Of a DNA stretch of 64,000 nucleotides, positions 63,014-64,000 are shown in pieces. Origin of the DNA: Paenibacillus tyrphae (GTDB lineage: Bacteria; Bacillota; Bacilli; Paenibacillales; NBRC-103111). Each line of letters starts with the position of its first letter. Positions within the stretch are counted from its first letter, which is position 1. The translations under genes were made by a program, and so were the position numbers. Under the pieces are notes generated by a model. It did no database searches. It was given only the letters and a program-made list of their open reading frames with translations, and had not been told where the DNA came from. The DNA lies in contig NZ_BSDJ01000011.1 in the NCBI RefSeq assembly GCF_027925525.1, positions 186,001 to 250,000 of the forward strand, given 5' to 3'.

Positions 63014-64000
63014 ATGGGAGAACTGCCGATAGATCGCGTTTTAACGCAGTTGAAGGAGAAGCTGAACGAGCACACGAATGCCGTGCTTGTAGCGCCGCCC
63101 GGCGCGGGCAAGACGACCCGCGTGCCGCTCGCGCTGCTGGACGAGCAGTGGGTGGCCGGACGCAAAATTATGATGCTGGAGCCGCGCCGGCTGGCTGCGA
63201 GAGCCGCTGCCCGGTACATGGCGTCCCGGCTCGGAGAGCAGGTCGGCGAAACGGTGGGTTACCGGGTCCGGCTGGATACAAAGGTCGGACCGAAAACGCG
63301 CATCGAAGTCATCACGGAAGGCGTGCTTACGCGCCTGCTGCAGGCCGATCCCGCGCTTGAGGACGTGGCCGTCGTTATTTTTGACGAATTCCATGAACGA
63401 AGCTTGCATGCGGATCTGGGCTTGGCATTTGCTTTGGAGTCGCAAGCGGAGCTGCGGGACGACCTGCGCATCCTGGTCATGTCGGCTACGCTGGATGCGG
63501 CACCGGTCGCCGCGTTGATGAGCGATGCGCCGGTTGTGGTCAGTGAGGGCCGCAGCTACCCCGTGGAGACGCGGTATTTAAGCAAGCCTGTGGAAGGAAA
63601 GCTGGAGCCGGCGGTCGCAGCGTGCATCCGACAGGCGCTGGCCGCCCAAGAAGGGGATCTGTTGGCGTTTTTGCCCGGAGCGGGAGAAATTCGACGCGTG
63701 GAACGGCTGCTGCTCGAAGCGGGACTAGGTCCGCAGGTACGGATCGCTCCGCTGTATGGGCAGCTTGCTCAAGGGGAGCAGGACGCGGCCATTGCGCCGA
63801 GCGTTCCGGGGCAGCGCAAGGTCGTGCTCGCCACCTCCATCGCCGAATCGAGCTTAACCGTAGAAGGGGTGCGCATTGTCGTCGACGGCGGCCGGATGCG
63901 CGTGCCGCGGTTCTCGCCCCGGACGGGCATGACGCGGCTGGAGACGGTTACCGTCTCGCGGGATTCGGCGGACCAGCGTCGCGGGCGTGCAGGACGTACG
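63014..64000 (+). CDS. hrpB: ATP-dependent helicase HrpB, N-terminal part (3' end outside window)
   Basis: The first 329 residues of a DExH-box helicase of the HrpB family, running off the window edge. Walker A is APPGAGKTTRVP near residue 29, the DExH box is IFDEFHERSLHADL near residue 122, SATL follows near residue 157, and the second RecA domain has LATSIAESSLTVEGVRIVVD and motif VI DQRRGRAGRT at the edge. The EPRRLAARAAARYMA segment (motif Ia) separates HrpB from HrpA. The cellular role is not well defined. The ATG follows TTGGAGTGAAC. Confidence 0.94.
   Translation, partial: MGELPIDRVLTQLKEKLNEHTNAVLVAPPGAGKTTRVPLALLDEQWVAGRKIMMLEPRRLAARAAARYMASRLGEQVGETVGYRVRLDTKVGPKTRIEVITEGVLTRLLQADPALEDVAVVIFDEFHERSLHADLGLAFALESQAELRDDLRILVMSATLDAAPVAALMSDAPVVVSEGRSYPVETRYLSKPVEGKLEPAVAACIRQALAAQEGDLLAFLPGAGEIRRVERLLLEAGLGPQVRIAPLYGQLAQGEQDAAIAPSVPGQRKVVLATSIAESSLTVEGVRIVVDGGRMRVPRFSPRTGMTRLETVTVSRDSADQRRGRAGRT

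Noticed and set aside
1..64000. CRISPR arrays, insertion sequences, tRNA or rRNA genes, prophage, restriction or toxin-antitoxin systems
   Set aside because: Looked for on reading and not seen. The only dispersed repeat noticed is the two-copy structured element.

Overview
This window is chromosomal DNA from a spore-forming Bacillota, most likely a member of the Paenibacillaceae. The gene order follows the Bacillus subtilis nusA-infB ... pnp ... dpaAB-asd-dapGA ... ftsK ... recA-rny ... miaB-ricA backbone. Frequent TTG and GTG starts, purine-rich ribosome binding sites, and sporulation genes (dpaAB, spoVS, sleB) agree with this. The genus call is inference from gene order and style. No tRNA, rRNA, CRISPR array, insertion sequence or prophage was seen. 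Every gene but one (59213-59671) is on the + strand.

Bases 1-7460 hold the translation and RNA-modification cluster: nusA (3' end), rnpM, rplGA, infB, rbfA, nrnA, truB, ribF and rpsO. Bases 7461-12927 carry pnp with a long leader, a ylxY-type deacetylase, an M16 protease and dut. Bases 13110-20958 carry dipicolinate synthase, the aspartate/lysine branch that feeds it (asd, dapG, dapA), RNase J, and tepA/ylzJ. Bases 21074-31790 carry ftsK/spoIIIE, sleB under a near-perfect sigma-G promoter, a paired M16B protease, an SDR reductase, ymfJ, a lipoprotein, ymfK, rodZ and yajQ. Bases 31933-47009 carry rimO, pgsA, cinA, recA (with a LexA box), recX, rny, ymdB, spoVS (with a sigma-H promoter), a dipeptidase, korAB, pduL, miaB and ricA.

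From about 47100 the content is accessory: a cytochrome P450, a small acidic protein, NikR, a five-gene HscC-type Hsp70 operon (49605-55984), a copper block (copA, a SafE-type membrane protein, a divergent FixH/YtkA-like protein, a lipoprotein cytochrome c), a ywbE pair, an HxH-rich YmaF-like protein, a split chromate transporter, and the 5' part of hrpB. Metal handling recurs here (Ni, Cu, chromate, His-rich protein).

Two items deserve most attention. First, the operon hscC / J-like / DUF1266 / J-like / DUF1266, in which both J-like proteins carry HPE in place of HPD, are fused to helical repeats and are membrane-anchored. It looks like a membrane-bound specialised Hsp70 system, and its composition matches the poorly understood E. 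coli hscC locus. Second, two copies of a structured intergenic element (44791-44954 and 62707-62888) share conserved blocks, while the flanking helices differ in sequence but stay complementary. That pattern is expected of a structured RNA or a palindromic repeat family.
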